Source: Marisimplicoccus sp038110465
GTDB lineage: Bacteria > Bacteroidota > Bacteroidia > Flavobacteriales > Flavobacteriaceae
DNA: 64,000 bases
NCBI GenBank assembly: GCA_038110465.1
Contig: JAYNJU010000002.1
Span: 62,001-126,000 of the forward strand
Direction: 5' to 3'
In this document: positions 12,942 to 22,934 of the stretch, in pieces
How positions within the stretch are numbered: the first letter of the stretch is position 1
Layout of the letters: each line of letters opens with the position of its first letter
Made by a program: the position numbers and the translations under genes
The notes under the pieces: generated by a model
What the model saw: the letters and a program-made list of their open reading frames with translations, nothing else
Told to the model about the DNA's origin: nothing
The model's database searches: none

Positions 12942-15455
12942 ATGAAAAAACTCTTATTTATTTTAGCACCACTATTTTTTGTAAATGCTCAATTAAATCT
13001 TGAGTATTATCTTGGAAATCTAGATAATTACAACAAATCAATTCCAACACCAGAAGAAGTAATTGGTCATCAAGTGGGAGAGTTTCATGTTAGTCATGAT
13101 AAACTTAGTCACTATGTTCAAGAAATTTCAAGAAATTCAAAAAGAGTTAAGCTCATAAATAGAGGAAAATCATATGAGAATAGAACTTCATGGTTGATGA
13201 TAATAACCAGTGAAGATAATCATTCAAATTTAGAAGAATTGAGAATATCTCATTTAGAACTTTCTAACTCCAAAAACAAAAAAATTGATGTTTCTAACAT
13301 GCCAATTGTTGTATATCAAGGTTTTTCTGTTCATGGAGATGAACCTAGTGGTTCTAATGCCAGTTTGCTTTTAATGTACCATTTGATAGCAAGTGATTCT
13401 CAGGAAACTCTTGATCTTCTTGATAACACTATAATACTATTAGACCCTAGTTTTAACCCTGATGGCCTTCAACGTTTTTCTCAATGGGCAAATAGCAACA
13501 AAAATCAGAGTTTGAACCCAGATAATAATGATAGAGAGTATAACCAATATTGGCCTAGAGGAAGAACCAATCATTATTGGTTTGATTTAAATAGAGATTG
13601 GTTACCTAATCAATTACCTGAAACTAAGGCAAAATTAGAAACATTCACTAATTGGTTACCCAATATTTTAACTGATCACCATGAAATGGGAACTAACTCT
13701 TCATTTTTCTTTCAGCCAGGGGTTCCGGAAAGAAAAAACCCATTAATTACTGATTTAAATCAGTCTTTGACAAAAGAAATAGCAACATATCATGAAGAAG
13801 CATTAAATTCTATAGGTTCTCTATATTACTCTGAAGAGGATTATGATGATTTCTTTTTTGGAAAAGCATCTACATATCCTGATGTAAACGGAAGCATAGG
13901 AATACTCTTTGAACAAGCAAGTTCAAGAGGGCATATTCAAGAAAGTGTAAACGGTATTCTAACATTTCCTTTTACAATTAGAAATCAATTAACAGCAGCA
14001 TTTTCAACTCTAAAAGCAGCAAAAAACATGAGAGTTAAGCTTTTAGATTATATGAAAAACTTCTATGATAATCAGGTAGAGTTAAATCCTAGAGAAAATG
14101 AAAATATAATATTTGGGAAAAATAAGGATGAATCTACTGTATATCATCTTGCGGAACTTCTTCATAGTCATAAAATAAAATTTAACTATTTAGCTAAGGA
14201 TGTAAAAATAAATGGAAGAGTATTCAATAAAGAGAAAAGTTTTATAGTTCCACTTAATCAACCTAAAAGAACATTAATTAAGGCTATGTTCAATACTCAA
14301 ACAAAATTTAAGGATAGTTTATTTTATGATGTTTCAGCATGGACATTTCCTCTTTCTTTCAATGTGAATTATGATAATACATCAAGTTTAAGTAAATCAA
14401 ATATTTTAGGATTAAAGGGTGAAGAAGTATCTAATTTAAATAAGTCTAAAGGATATGTTGATAATAAATCTGAATATGCGTATTTATTTGAGCCTCATGA
14501 GTACTATGCGCAAGCTGCTGTGTATAAACTAATTGATAAAGGACTTAGAGTTAAGACAGCTACAAGAAAATTTAAAGTTAATGGAAAAGAATATGACTAT
14601 GGAACCTACTTAGTTCCAGTTCAAAACCAAAATCTTAACTCTGATGAAATTTATAAACTCTTACAAAAAGTTTCAGAAAAATATAACATTGAAGTTAAGT
14701 CTCAATTAACTGGAATAACAGAAGGTATTGACCTGGGCTCAGATTATTTTAGTATTGTGAATAAACCTTCAATAGCTCTAATTGTTGGTGAAGGGGTAAG
14801 AAGTTATGATGCGGGAGAAATTTGGCATTTATTAGATACAAGATTCAATATTCCAATTTCCAAAATTGATGTTGGTGATCTTGGAGATATAAATTTAAGT
14901 AGATATTCTCATGTAATACTTCCAGATTATAATGGAGATGATATAGACTCTGAATTATTACAAAATTATGTAAATGACGGAGGAAATTTGATTGCCTATA
15001 GAAACTCTATTAGATGGGTTTCAAGAAATCTATCAGAAATTGAATTTTTAACAAATCAAATTAATGCAGATGGGATCACTTTTGCAGAAAGAGAAAGTTT
15101 TTATGGAGCACAACAAACAGGAGGTGCTATATTTAATTCTAATGTAGATAAAAGTCATCCTATAAGCTATGGTATAGAATCTGAAACTCTTCCTCTATTC
15201 AGAAATTCAAATGTTTATATGGAAAGAAGCAAACAAAGTTTTAATAATCCTATTTCTTATACTAATAACCCACTAATGAGTGGTTATATATCTGAAGAAA
15301 ATTTAGAATTATTAAAAGAATCTGTTCCTTTTAAAATAATTAGAAATGGTAGAGGTAAAATAATGTTGATGACAGATAATACCAATTTTAGAGCTTTCTG
15401 GTTTGGAACAAATAGAATATTATTAAATATGTTGTTTCACTCCAATATCATGTAA
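12942..15455 (+). CDS. Secreted M14 family zinc carboxypeptidase
   Basis: 837 residues with a signal peptide (residues 1-17, ending VNAQ). The peptidase domain has the M14 zinc motif VHGDEPSG (His and Glu ligands), LDPSFNPDG, a WFDLNRDWLP segment, the third ligand in LTDHHEMGTNS, and a plausible catalytic Glu in IGILFEQASSRG. The C-terminal half resembles a flavodoxin-like/DJ-1-type glutamine amidotransferase fold (VGEGVRSYDAGEIWHLLDTR...), often fused in this Bacteroidetes subfamily. Probably exported for peptide utilisation. Convergent with recQ, one base apart. Confidence 0.9.
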   Translation: MKKLLFILAPLFFVNAQLNLEYYLGNLDNYNKSIPTPEEVIGHQVGEFHVSHDKLSHYVQEISRNSKRVKLINRGKSYENRTSWLMIITSEDNHSNLEELRISHLELSNSKNKKIDVSNMPIVVYQGFSVHGDEPSGSNASLLLMYHLIASDSQETLDLLDNTIILLDPSFNPDGLQRFSQWANSNKNQSLNPDNNDREYNQYWPRGRTNHYWFDLNRDWLPNQLPETKAKLETFTNWLPNILTDHHEMGTNSSFFFQPGVPERKNPLITDLNQSLTKEIATYHEEALNSIGSLYYSEEDYDDFFFGKASTYPDVNGSIGILFEQASSRGHIQESVNGILTFPFTIRNQLTAAFSTLKAAKNMRVKLLDYMKNFYDNQVELNPRENENIIFGKNKDESTVYHLAELLHSHKIKFNYLAKDVKINGRVFNKEKSFIVPLNQPKRTLIKAMFNTQTKFKDSLFYDVSAWTFPLSFNVNYDNTSSLSKSNILGLKGEEVSNLNKSKGYVDNKSEYAYLFEPHEYYAQAAVYKLIDKGLRVKTATRKFKVNGKEYDYGTYLVPVQNQNLNSDEIYKLLQKVSEKYNIEVKSQLTGITEGIDLGSDYFSIVNKPSIALIVGEGVRSYDAGEIWHLLDTRFNIPISKIDVGDLGDINLSRYSHVILPDYNGDDIDSELLQNYVNDGGNLIAYRNSIRWVSRNLSEIEFLTNQINADGITFAERESFYGAQQTGGAIFNSNVDKSHPISYGIESETLPLFRNSNVYMERSKQSFNNPISYTNNPLMSGYISEENLELLKESVPFKIIRNGRGKIMLMTDNTNFRAFWFGTNRILLNMLFHSNIM

Positions 15456-15456
15456 A

Positions 15457-17628
15457 TTAGTTAGAGACTTCATTTATAAATTTTATTCTATAAAGTCTTA
15501 ATTCTTCTTCATCATAATCTCCTTGAAATTCTTCAAGTGCTAGAGATATATCTTCACTTTCGCTGTCCATGAAATATTCTTTGAGTTCATCTTGTTGGTC
15601 TTCATCTAAGATTTCTTCAACATAATAATCTATATCCAATTTAGTTCCAGAAAATACTATACTCTCTAACTCGGATAATAATTCGTTAAATTCTATTCCT
15701 CTTGATTGACTGATTTCATCTAAAGGTATTTTTTTATCTATATTCTGAATTAATGAAAGCTTTTTTGAAGACTTTTCTCCAGAGGTTCTTATAATTAGGT
15801 CTTCAGGTCTTTCAATTTTATTTTCATCGATATACTGCTTGATTAACTTTATGAAATAATTTCCAAATTTTTTTACTTTACCTTCTCCAATTCCATTAAT
15901 ATTTTTAAACTCATCTAATTCAATTGGATATTTAAATGTCATATCCTCTAAAGAGAATTCTTGAACAATTGCATAAGGTGGCAATGAGTATTTTTCTGAA
16001 AGTTGTTTTCTCAAATTTTTCAATTTATCCATTAATTGTGAATCAATTACTGAGGTTTTAAAATTTTCTTGACTAAAATTGATAGTTTGATCAAAGATGT
16101 TATTAGGTGTAATTTCATATTTAAAATCTTGATTCAAAAAGTCGGAGTTTTCTTTTGATAATTTTAAATAACTTATATCATTTATATCTCTCTCAAGAAT
16201 ACCATCAACTATTAAATGAGTAATTAATGTTTTCCAGTACTCTCTATTTATTTTTTTAATTTCATTATCAGGTAAACTATTAACCAAGTCCTTAAAAGAT
16301 ATTTTTTTACTGTTTTTAAAAAAATTCTCAATAAGAAATCTTGACTCTTCTGAAGCATCTATTTTTTCCTTTTTATTTCTTGAATTATCATCCATAAGTT
16401 CATCATTATAGACCTTAGGATCATATTTTTCTCCAAAATAACTTAATAAGAACTTCCTTCTTGAGATAGATGATACAGCAAAGTTTTTAACTTCTTTCAA
16501 AAGCAAAATTCCAATATTTCTCTCAGCTGATCTATTTTGTGAAAGCAGTTTCTCCAATTTTTCTGCATCTTCATCAGAATAATACATTATACAATGACTA
16601 TTAACACCATCTCTACCAGCTCTTCCAGTTTCTTGATAGTAACCTTCAATACTTTTAGGAATATTATAGTGAATAACAAATCTGACATCTGGTTTATCTA
16701 TTCCCATTCCAAAAGCTATAGTAGCCACTATGACTCTACAATCATCTCTTAAAAATTTATCTTGATTTTCCTCTCTTACTTTTTTTTCTAAACCCGCATG
16801 ATATGGTAAACTAGAGATTCCATTAATATTCAAAAGGTTAGAAAGGTCTTCTACAGTCTTTCTTGAAAGACAATAAATTATACCTGATTGATTTGAATTT
16901 GATTTAATGTATTTTATTAAATCTAGATCAGTTTCATTATTTTTTGATCTTACCTCATAGAACAAATTTGGTCTATTAAATGAGGACCTATAAACTTTTG
17001 AATTATTTATTCTTAAATTTTTCAAAATATCATCTTGGACTTTTAAAGTTGCTGTTGCAGTTAGTGCAATAATTTTAATTTTAGAATCAATAGAGTCAAT
17101 TATTTCTCTTATTTTTCTATACTCTGGTCTGAAATCATGGCCCCACTCTGAAATACAATGTGCTTCATCTATAGCTAAAAATGATAACTTGATAGTCTTT
17201 AGGAATTTTATTGTATCATCCTTTGACAAGGTCTCTGGTGCTACATATAGTAATTTAGTTTTACCATTTGTTATATCACTTTTTACACTTTTTATCTGAT
17301 CTTTATTTAAAGTTGAGTTTAGCACGTGAGCTATTGAAGTATTTGTATTATTAGATCTTATTAAATCTACTTGATTCTTCATTAAAGCTATCAATGGAGA
17401 AATTATAACTGCTGTTCCTTCTAAAACTAGTGCTGGTAGTTGATAGCAAAGTGACTTACCACCTCCTGTTGGCATAATAACAAAAGAATCGTTACCATCC
17501 AATAAGTTTTTTATGATAACCTCTTGCTGACCTTTAAACTCATTGAAACCAAAATATTTTTTTAAACTTAAATTTAAGTTTTCCAAACTATGGTTTTTAC
17601 AAATTTTATAATTTTGTACTATATACAA
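15457..17628 (-). CDS. recQ: ATP-dependent DNA helicase RecQ
   Basis: 723 residues. Superfamily 2 helicase motifs in order: Q motif FKGQQEVI, Walker A MPTGGGKS, DEAH box (LAIDEAHCISEWGHDFRPEY), TATAT, GIIYCLSRKTV, motif V/VI GRAGRDG; then RQC zinc/winged region, and an HRDC domain near residues 540-610. RecQ unwinds recombination and stalled-fork structures. The 3' part is acidic. The start is uncertain: the codon at 17628 is TTG, and another TTG at 17586 would begin eight residues before the conserved KYFGF and leave more room for a promoter before the divergent kpsF/kdsD gene. Confidence 0.95.
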   Translation of the reverse strand: MYIVQNYKICKNHSLENLNLSLKKYFGFNEFKGQQEVIIKNLLDGNDSFVIMPTGGGKSLCYQLPALVLEGTAVIISPLIALMKNQVDLIRSNNTNTSIAHVLNSTLNKDQIKSVKSDITNGKTKLLYVAPETLSKDDTIKFLKTIKLSFLAIDEAHCISEWGHDFRPEYRKIREIIDSIDSKIKIIALTATATLKVQDDILKNLRINNSKVYRSSFNRPNLFYEVRSKNNETDLDLIKYIKSNSNQSGIIYCLSRKTVEDLSNLLNINGISSLPYHAGLEKKVREENQDKFLRDDCRVIVATIAFGMGIDKPDVRFVIHYNIPKSIEGYYQETGRAGRDGVNSHCIMYYSDEDAEKLEKLLSQNRSAERNIGILLLKEVKNFAVSSISRRKFLLSYFGEKYDPKVYNDELMDDNSRNKKEKIDASEESRFLIENFFKNSKKISFKDLVNSLPDNEIKKINREYWKTLITHLIVDGILERDINDISYLKLSKENSDFLNQDFKYEITPNNIFDQTINFSQENFKTSVIDSQLMDKLKNLRKQLSEKYSLPPYAIVQEFSLEDMTFKYPIELDEFKNINGIGEGKVKKFGNYFIKLIKQYIDENKIERPEDLIIRTSGEKSSKKLSLIQNIDKKIPLDEISQSRGIEFNELLSELESIVFSGTKLDIDYYVEEILDEDQQDELKEYFMDSESEDISLALEEFQGDYDEEELRLYRIKFINEVSN

Positions 17629-17648
17629 TTTAAAATAAAAATCTCACT

Positions 17649-18623
17649 TTGACTAATACTGAAATAATTAAAAAAACTGCAATTGATACATTAAGCATTG
17701 AATCAAAATCTATACTTAATATGATAAGTATAATTGATTCGAACTTTATTAATGTAGTAGAAACTCTGAACAAGTGTAAAGGAAAAATTGTTTTGACTGG
17801 AATAGGAAAAAGTGCCATCATAGGAATGAAAATTTCTGCTACTTTAAATTCAACTGGTTCAAAATCAATTTTTCTTCATTTAGGCGATGCTCTTCATGGA
17901 GATATGGGTGTTATTGATAATCAAGATGTTGTAATATGTATTTCTAAAAGTGGTGAATCAGAAGAAATCAAATCATTATCAAATCACTTAATAAATAATA
18001 AAATAACTTTGATAGGTATTTCTTGTATTAAAAATTCTTCTCTTGAAAAATTATCAAATTATTTTATTCATACTAAAATAGAAAGAGAAGCATGTCATAA
18101 TAATTTAGCTCCTTCAACTAGTTCGACTTGCCACCTTGCAATTGGAGATGCTATAGCAATGTCTTTACAGAGGATAAAAGGATTTACCCCAAATGATTTT
18201 AGTATGTATCATCCATCTGGAAGTTTAGGAAAAAAACTTAGCCTATCTATGATTCATTTAATAGACCCCGATAGAATCCCTTATGTAAGTCCATCAGATT
18301 TATTTCCTCAAGTAATTTCTGTAATCTCTTCTTATATGTACGGAGCTACAGCCGTAATTGAAAAAAATCAAATTATTGGAATTATAACTGATGGTGATAT
18401 TAGAAGAATAATAGAAAAAAGAGAAAATATTGAATTATTAAAAGCATCAGAGATCATGAATATTAATCCTAAGGTTATTAAATCAGAGGTTTTGGCAATA
18501 GATGCTCTTAAAGAGATGAAAGAAAATAAAATTAGTCAAGTATTGGTAATAAATGATCAAAATAGTTACATAGGTGTAGTTCATTTATTAGATATAATTA
18601 AAGAAGGTATTGCCAATGAATAA
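17649..18623 (+). CDS. kdsD: Arabinose-5-phosphate isomerase, KpsF/GutQ family
   Basis: 324 residues: SIS sugar-isomerase domain (about 30-170; GIGKSAIIGMKISATLNSTG, ISKSGESEEI, LAPSTSSTC) followed by two CBS domains (about 200-320). The reaction is ribulose-5-phosphate to arabinose-5-phosphate, the first step toward Kdo for lipopolysaccharide. The start is TTG at 17649; no ATG lies upstream of the SIS domain in frame. The 3' end overlaps tatC by eight bases, and lptB follows, so this is an envelope-biogenesis operon. The paralogue assignment KdsD versus KpsF/GutQ is by family only. Confidence 0.92.
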   Translation: MTNTEIIKKTAIDTLSIESKSILNMISIIDSNFINVVETLNKCKGKIVLTGIGKSAIIGMKISATLNSTGSKSIFLHLGDALHGDMGVIDNQDVVICISKSGESEEIKSLSNHLINNKITLIGISCIKNSSLEKLSNYFIHTKIEREACHNNLAPSTSSTCHLAIGDAIAMSLQRIKGFTPNDFSMYHPSGSLGKKLSLSMIHLIDPDRIPYVSPSDLFPQVISVISSYMYGATAVIEKNQIIGIITDGDIRRIIEKRENIELLKASEIMNINPKVIKSEVLAIDALKEMKENKISQVLVINDQNSYIGVVHLLDIIKEGIANE

Positions 18624-19413
18624 ATATAAGGATATGTCATTTCTGGATCATCTTGAAGAACTTAGATGGCATATAATTAGATCTACATTTGCAGTTTTGA
18701 TTGTTGCAGTAATTGCATTTTTAGCTAAAGACTTTATTTTTGATCAGATAATTTTTGGACCCAAAAAAGGAAATTTTATTAGCTATGAAATTTTTTGTTC
18801 AATTTCACAATCATTCGGAGGAACTGCATTTTGCTTTGATGAGTTACCTTTCAGAGTTCAAAGTAGAACAGTTTCTGGTCAATTTTCAGCTCATTTATGG
18901 ACATCAATTTTAGCGGGGTTTATATTAGCATTTCCTTATGTTGTTTTTGAATTTTGGAAATTTATAAGTCCTGGCCTTTATAAAAAAGAAAAAGAGGGAG
19001 CAAGAGGCTTTATATTTATTTCTTCTTTACTGTTTTTTATCGGGGTAACATTTGGGTATTATGTAGTTACCCCTCTTTCAATTAATTTTTTAGGAAATTA
19101 CACCATTAGTTCAGAAGTTTTTAATGATTTTGATTTGAGTAGCTATATAGGTCTTCTAAGAGCATCTGTATTAGCTTCAGGTCTAATTTTTGAGCTACCT
19201 ATTATAATTCATTATTTAACTAAGGTAGGACTTGTTACTCCTGACTTTTTAAAGAGAAATAGAAAATTTGCTCTTGTCATTGTACTAAGTTTATCTGCCA
19301 TTATTACTCCGCCAGATATAGCGAGTCAGATTATAGTTAGTATTCCTATTTTGATATTATACGAAATAAGTATAGTCATATCAAAAATTGGATATAAAAA
19401 ATTAAATACATAA
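18616..19413 (+). CDS. tatC: Twin-arginine translocase subunit TatC
   Basis: About 265 residues with six transmembrane helices and the TatC hallmarks MSFLDHLEELRWHIIRS at the N terminus, PYVVFEFWKFISPGLYKKEK, FIGVTFGYYVVTPLSINFL and a C-terminal ITPPDIASQIIVSIPILILYE. TatC recognises the twin-arginine signal of folded exported proteins. I chose ATG 18616, which overlaps the kdsD stop (ATGAATAA), over an upstream TTG. At least one Tat substrate, the GH109-like oxidoreductase near 57 kb, is present in the window. Confidence 0.96.
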   Translation: MNKYKDMSFLDHLEELRWHIIRSTFAVLIVAVIAFLAKDFIFDQIIFGPKKGNFISYEIFCSISQSFGGTAFCFDELPFRVQSRTVSGQFSAHLWTSILAGFILAFPYVVFEFWKFISPGLYKKEKEGARGFIFISSLLFFIGVTFGYYVVTPLSINFLGNYTISSEVFNDFDLSSYIGLLRASVLASGLIFELPIIIHYLTKVGLVTPDFLKRNRKFALVIVLSLSAIITPPDIASQIIVSIPILILYEISIVISKIGYKKLNT

Positions 19414-19424
19414 TATTTGTTTAT

Positions 19425-20159
19425 ATGATTTTAAAGGCAGAAGAAATATCAAAATCCTATAGAGGTAGAAAGGTTGTAAATAATATTTCAATAAAAGTTA
19501 ATCAAGGAGAAATTGTTGGATTACTTGGTCCCAATGGAGCGGGAAAAACTACATCTTTTTATATGATTGTTGGAATAATAAAGCCAGAGAGTGGAAATAT
19601 TTTTTTAGATAGTGAGATTATTTCTTCATATCCTATGTATCAAAGAGCTCAGAAAGGAATTGGATATTTGGCTCAAGAAGAATCAGTTTTTAGAAAGCTA
19701 AGTGTTGAAGATAATATTCTCGGCGTGTTAGAATTTTCAAGTCTTAGTAAAATTGAGCAAAAACAAAAAGCTGAACAATTAATGGAAGAATTTGGCCTTA
19801 TCAATATTAGAAAAAATAGAGGTGATTTACTTTCAGGTGGTGAACGAAGAAGAACTGAAATTGCAAGAGCTCTTGCAAATAACCCTAAATTTCTTCTTCT
19901 TGATGAGCCCTTTGCTGGAGTTGATCCTATAGCTGTTGAAGATATTCAATCTATTATTTCTGTTCTTAAAAGAAAAAATATTGGAATATTAATTACTGAT
20001 CATAATGTTCAAGAAACTCTTGCAATTACAGATAGAACATATCTAATGTTCGAAGGAAAAATATTGAAAGAAGGAGTGCCGGAAGATCTAGCTAAGGACG
20101 AAATGGTCAGAAAAGTATATCTTGGAAAAAACTTTGAATTTAAAAGAAAGATTATATAG
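19425..20159 (+). CDS. lptB: Lipopolysaccharide export ABC ATPase LptB
   Basis: 244 residues, a stand-alone ABC ATPase. Walker A GPNGAGKTT, LptB-type Q loop IGYLAQEESVFRKLSVEDN, signature LLSGGERRR, Walker B FLLLDEPFAGVDP and switch ITDHNV are all present and are characteristic of LptB rather than of importer ATPases. It powers LPS transport from the inner membrane with LptFG. It lies 11 bases after tatC. Its close neighbour kdsD works in the same LPS pathway. Confidence 0.95.
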   Translation: MILKAEEISKSYRGRKVVNNISIKVNQGEIVGLLGPNGAGKTTSFYMIVGIIKPESGNIFLDSEIISSYPMYQRAQKGIGYLAQEESVFRKLSVEDNILGVLEFSSLSKIEQKQKAEQLMEEFGLINIRKNRGDLLSGGERRRTEIARALANNPKFLLLDEPFAGVDPIAVEDIQSIISVLKRKNIGILITDHNVQETLAITDRTYLMFEGKILKEGVPEDLAKDEMVRKVYLGKNFEFKRKII

Positions 20160-20165
20160 TAATCT

Positions 20166-20924
20166 TCATATTAGAGACCATAAATTTCTTATTACATTCA
20201 AAAATAAGTAAGAAATTATAATCAAAGTAACCCCTCCTATCCCAAAATAAATAATTATTGGAATTGAAATAACAACAGTAATTATTTTAAATGTATTGTA
20301 ATCATATTTTCTAAGTGATAATCTCAATGAAAATAGTCTAAAAGGAACATTCATTATTATAACACTTGAAACTACTAGAGTAATTAAAGAGAAGTTATTA
20401 AGTAAAAAATCTTTTGAATCTATAAAGAATGGATGTTCAATTAAAATCGGGAAAGATGCAAAGAATAGTGCATTAGCTGGCGTTGGTAAACCTTCAAATT
20501 CATCAGTATAATCTATAGTATTGAATTTAGCTAATCTAGTTGCAGATCCTAGAGTAATTAAAAAAGCAATAAAAGCAACAGGAGAAAATGAGAATATTAA
20601 ATCAAGATTTATTAATGGATCTATGTTTAGATTTAAATTATAATCTGATACAGGGTTACCAGATAATTTAAATAATTGATAGACAATTACTCCTGGAACA
20701 ACACCACTTGTTATAATATCTGAAAGAGAATCTAAGTGTTTTCCAAATTCAGACTCTGCATTAAGAAGTCTTGCAACAATTCCATCTAAATAATCAAAAA
20801 AAACTCCTAATAAAACGAAAATTAAAACAGCTTCAAATTGAAATTGAAATGCAAATGCGATTGACAAACATCCACACATTAAATTTAGTAATGATAATAA
20901 ATTAGGAAAAAGACCTTTTATCAT
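20166..20924 (-). CDS. pssA: CDP-diacylglycerol-serine O-phosphatidyltransferase
   Basis: 252 residues, multi-spanning. The CDP-alcohol phosphotransferase motif DG..AR........G...D...D is seen in the segment DYLDGIVARLLNAESEFGKH followed by LDSLSD. Bacteroidetes PssA makes phosphatidylserine, precursor of phosphatidylethanolamine; the N-terminal LFPNLLSLLNLMCGC segment is typical. Convergent with lptB, divergent from lnt. Confidence 0.92.
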   Translation of the reverse strand: MIKGLFPNLLSLLNLMCGCLSIAFAFQFQFEAVLIFVLLGVFFDYLDGIVARLLNAESEFGKHLDSLSDIITSGVVPGVIVYQLFKLSGNPVSDYNLNLNIDPLINLDLIFSFSPVAFIAFLITLGSATRLAKFNTIDYTDEFEGLPTPANALFFASFPILIEHPFFIDSKDFLLNNFSLITLVVSSVIIMNVPFRLFSLRLSLRKYDYNTFKIITVVISIPIIIYFGIGGVTLIIISYLFLNVIRNLWSLI

Positions 20925-20991
20925 GATATTTACAATTCAATTTATAAAAAAATTGTAATATTAATATCTTAATAGCTCTAAACTTAAAATA

Positions 20992-22596
20992 TTGAGTAAG
21001 CATCTTGGTTTTTCAATCCTTTCTGGTCTATTGTTAGCCTCTGCTTGGCCTATTAATGGGATTACACTTCTAATCTTCTTTGCCTTAATTCCTCTTTTAA
21101 TTATAGAAGACGAGATTAGTAGAGATAAATTTGATAAAAAGAAAACTAGAATTTTTTTCTATTCATATTTGGCATTTTTAATTTGGAATATTGCAACTAC
21201 ATGGTGGATAATATATACAACTCTACCTGGTGCAATTTTTGCAAATATTGCAAACTCTTTGTTCTACAGCATTGTTTTTATTCTTTATAGTAGAGTTAAA
21301 AGAAAAATTGATGTTAAAACTGGTTCACTATTTTTAATTACATTTTGGATTGCATTTGAAAAATTTCATTTGAATTGGGATTTTTCATGGCCATGGCTGA
21401 ATTTAGGGAATATTTTTTCAGAAAAGGTTAATTGGATTCAGTGGTATGAATATACAGGTTCTTTTGGTGGAAGTTTATGGGTTTTGTGTTCAAATTTACT
21501 TTTGTATAATCTTATTAGAAACAGGAGGAAATTCAATGATTTAAGAAGATATTATATCAGGTTTATTCCTAGGCTTACTTTAATATTTCTTCCTATTTTA
21601 ATTTCTATTCTTATAAAACCTAATACTGAATTAGGAAAAGAATTTAGCGTATTAATTACTCAGCCTAAAATAAACCCTTGGGACTCAAAAAATGGGATTA
21701 ATTTAACAAATACAGAATATTTTGAAATATTCAAAGATTTAACTTATGATGAACTTAAATCTAATGAATACGATTTTGTAATTACTCCTGAAACATACTT
21801 TTCTGAGGGCTACGGTGAAAATATTGACTATTTTAAATTCACTAAACTTCATGATAGTTTGACAAACTATTTCAAAAATTTTAAAAAAACCAACTTTATT
21901 TCTGGGATTCAGTTTTTCAAGTTATATCAAAATGATGAAAAGCCAACAAAAACAGCTAATTTTGTAAGAGATCAATTATGGGTTGACTATTATAATTCTT
22001 CAATTAATTTTTCTTCTAATAAAGAATTTGAATTTAATCATAAATCTAAACTTGTTGTTGGAAGTGAATATATGCCTCTAAAATCAATTCTTGAACCAAT
22101 TATAGGTACAGTTATGATTGATTTAGGAGGTTCTACTGTTTCTAAGGGTATCCAGCACCCATCAAATAGAATACTTTTTGAACATTCTAATGAAGATTTT
22201 AAGACAATTCCAATTGTTTGTTATGAGACAATTTATGGTGAGTATGTAGCAGATTATGTTGACTTAGGTGCTAACTTCATCACAATTATTACAAATGATG
22301 CATGGTGGGGTGATTCTCCAGGTCACAGACATTTACTTAGCTACGCTCGTTTAAGAGCTATTGAGAACAGAAGATATGTGGTTAGAAGTGCTAACTCGGG
22401 TGTTTCTGCTATTATAAATGAAACAGGTGAATACATAACTACTTTGCCTTTTAATGAAAAGGGTATTTTAGCAGGTTTAGCGTATACTATTGATAAAAGA
22501 ACATTTTATAGTAAGAACGGAGATTATATTGCTAGAATTAGCATTTTAATTTCAGTATTATTACTTCTAATATCACTATCAAAAATTAAAAATTAA
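20992..22596 (+). CDS. lnt: Apolipoprotein N-acyltransferase
   Basis: 534 residues. An N-terminal membrane region of about 200 residues with several helices is followed by a nitrilase-fold periplasmic domain and a C-terminal helix. The catalytic Glu-Lys-Cys triad is visible in VITPETYF, SKLVVGSEYMPL and PIVCYETIYGE. It adds the third acyl chain to lipoproteins; the window encodes at least six of these. The start is TTG at 20992; the next ATG would fall deep inside the protein. Confidence 0.93.
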   Translation: MSKHLGFSILSGLLLASAWPINGITLLIFFALIPLLIIEDEISRDKFDKKKTRIFFYSYLAFLIWNIATTWWIIYTTLPGAIFANIANSLFYSIVFILYSRVKRKIDVKTGSLFLITFWIAFEKFHLNWDFSWPWLNLGNIFSEKVNWIQWYEYTGSFGGSLWVLCSNLLLYNLIRNRRKFNDLRRYYIRFIPRLTLIFLPILISILIKPNTELGKEFSVLITQPKINPWDSKNGINLTNTEYFEIFKDLTYDELKSNEYDFVITPETYFSEGYGENIDYFKFTKLHDSLTNYFKNFKKTNFISGIQFFKLYQNDEKPTKTANFVRDQLWVDYYNSSINFSSNKEFEFNHKSKLVVGSEYMPLKSILEPIIGTVMIDLGGSTVSKGIQHPSNRILFEHSNEDFKTIPIVCYETIYGEYVADYVDLGANFITIITNDAWWGDSPGHRHLLSYARLRAIENRRYVVRSANSGVSAIINETGEYITTLPFNEKGILAGLAYTIDKRTFYSKNGDYIARISILISVLLLLISLSKIKN

Positions 22597-22659
22597 TTTT
22601 TTTTTATAAATCTGTTGGAAATTTGAACTTATAATATATTTTTGAAGAAAATTTAAATA

Positions 22660-22881
22660 ATGTATTGGACATTAGAACTTGCTAACTACCTAAGTGATGC
22701 ACCTTGGCCAGCTTCAAAAGATGAACTTATTGATTTTGCAATAAGAACTGGAGCACCATTAGAAGTTGTAGAAAACCTTCAATCTTTAGAAGATGAAGGA
22801 GATATATATGACTCTATTGAGGAAATTTGGGCAGACTATCCAACTGAAGAAGATTATCTATGGAATGAAGATGAGTATTAA
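22660..22881 (+). CDS. DUF2795 domain-containing small acidic protein
   Basis: 73 residues, strongly acidic and cysteine-free, with the nearly invariant Bacteroidetes sequence MYWTLELANYLSDAPWPA, ELIDFAIRTGAPLEVVENLQ, and a terminal DYLWNEDEY. Conserved immediately upstream of secA in Flavobacteriia, as here (53 bases apart). Function is unknown. Confidence 0.93.
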   Translation: MYWTLELANYLSDAPWPASKDELIDFAIRTGAPLEVVENLQSLEDEGDIYDSIEEIWADYPTEEDYLWNEDEY

Positions 22882-22934
22882 ACTCATTTGATCTCCATTT
22901 AGTTATTTTTCGATAAATTTGCTAAAAAATTGGC

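Noticed and set aside
20145..20180. Hairpin AAGATTA/TAATCTT between lptB and pssA as terminator
   Set aside because: Short, A-T rich, and without a T run on either side.
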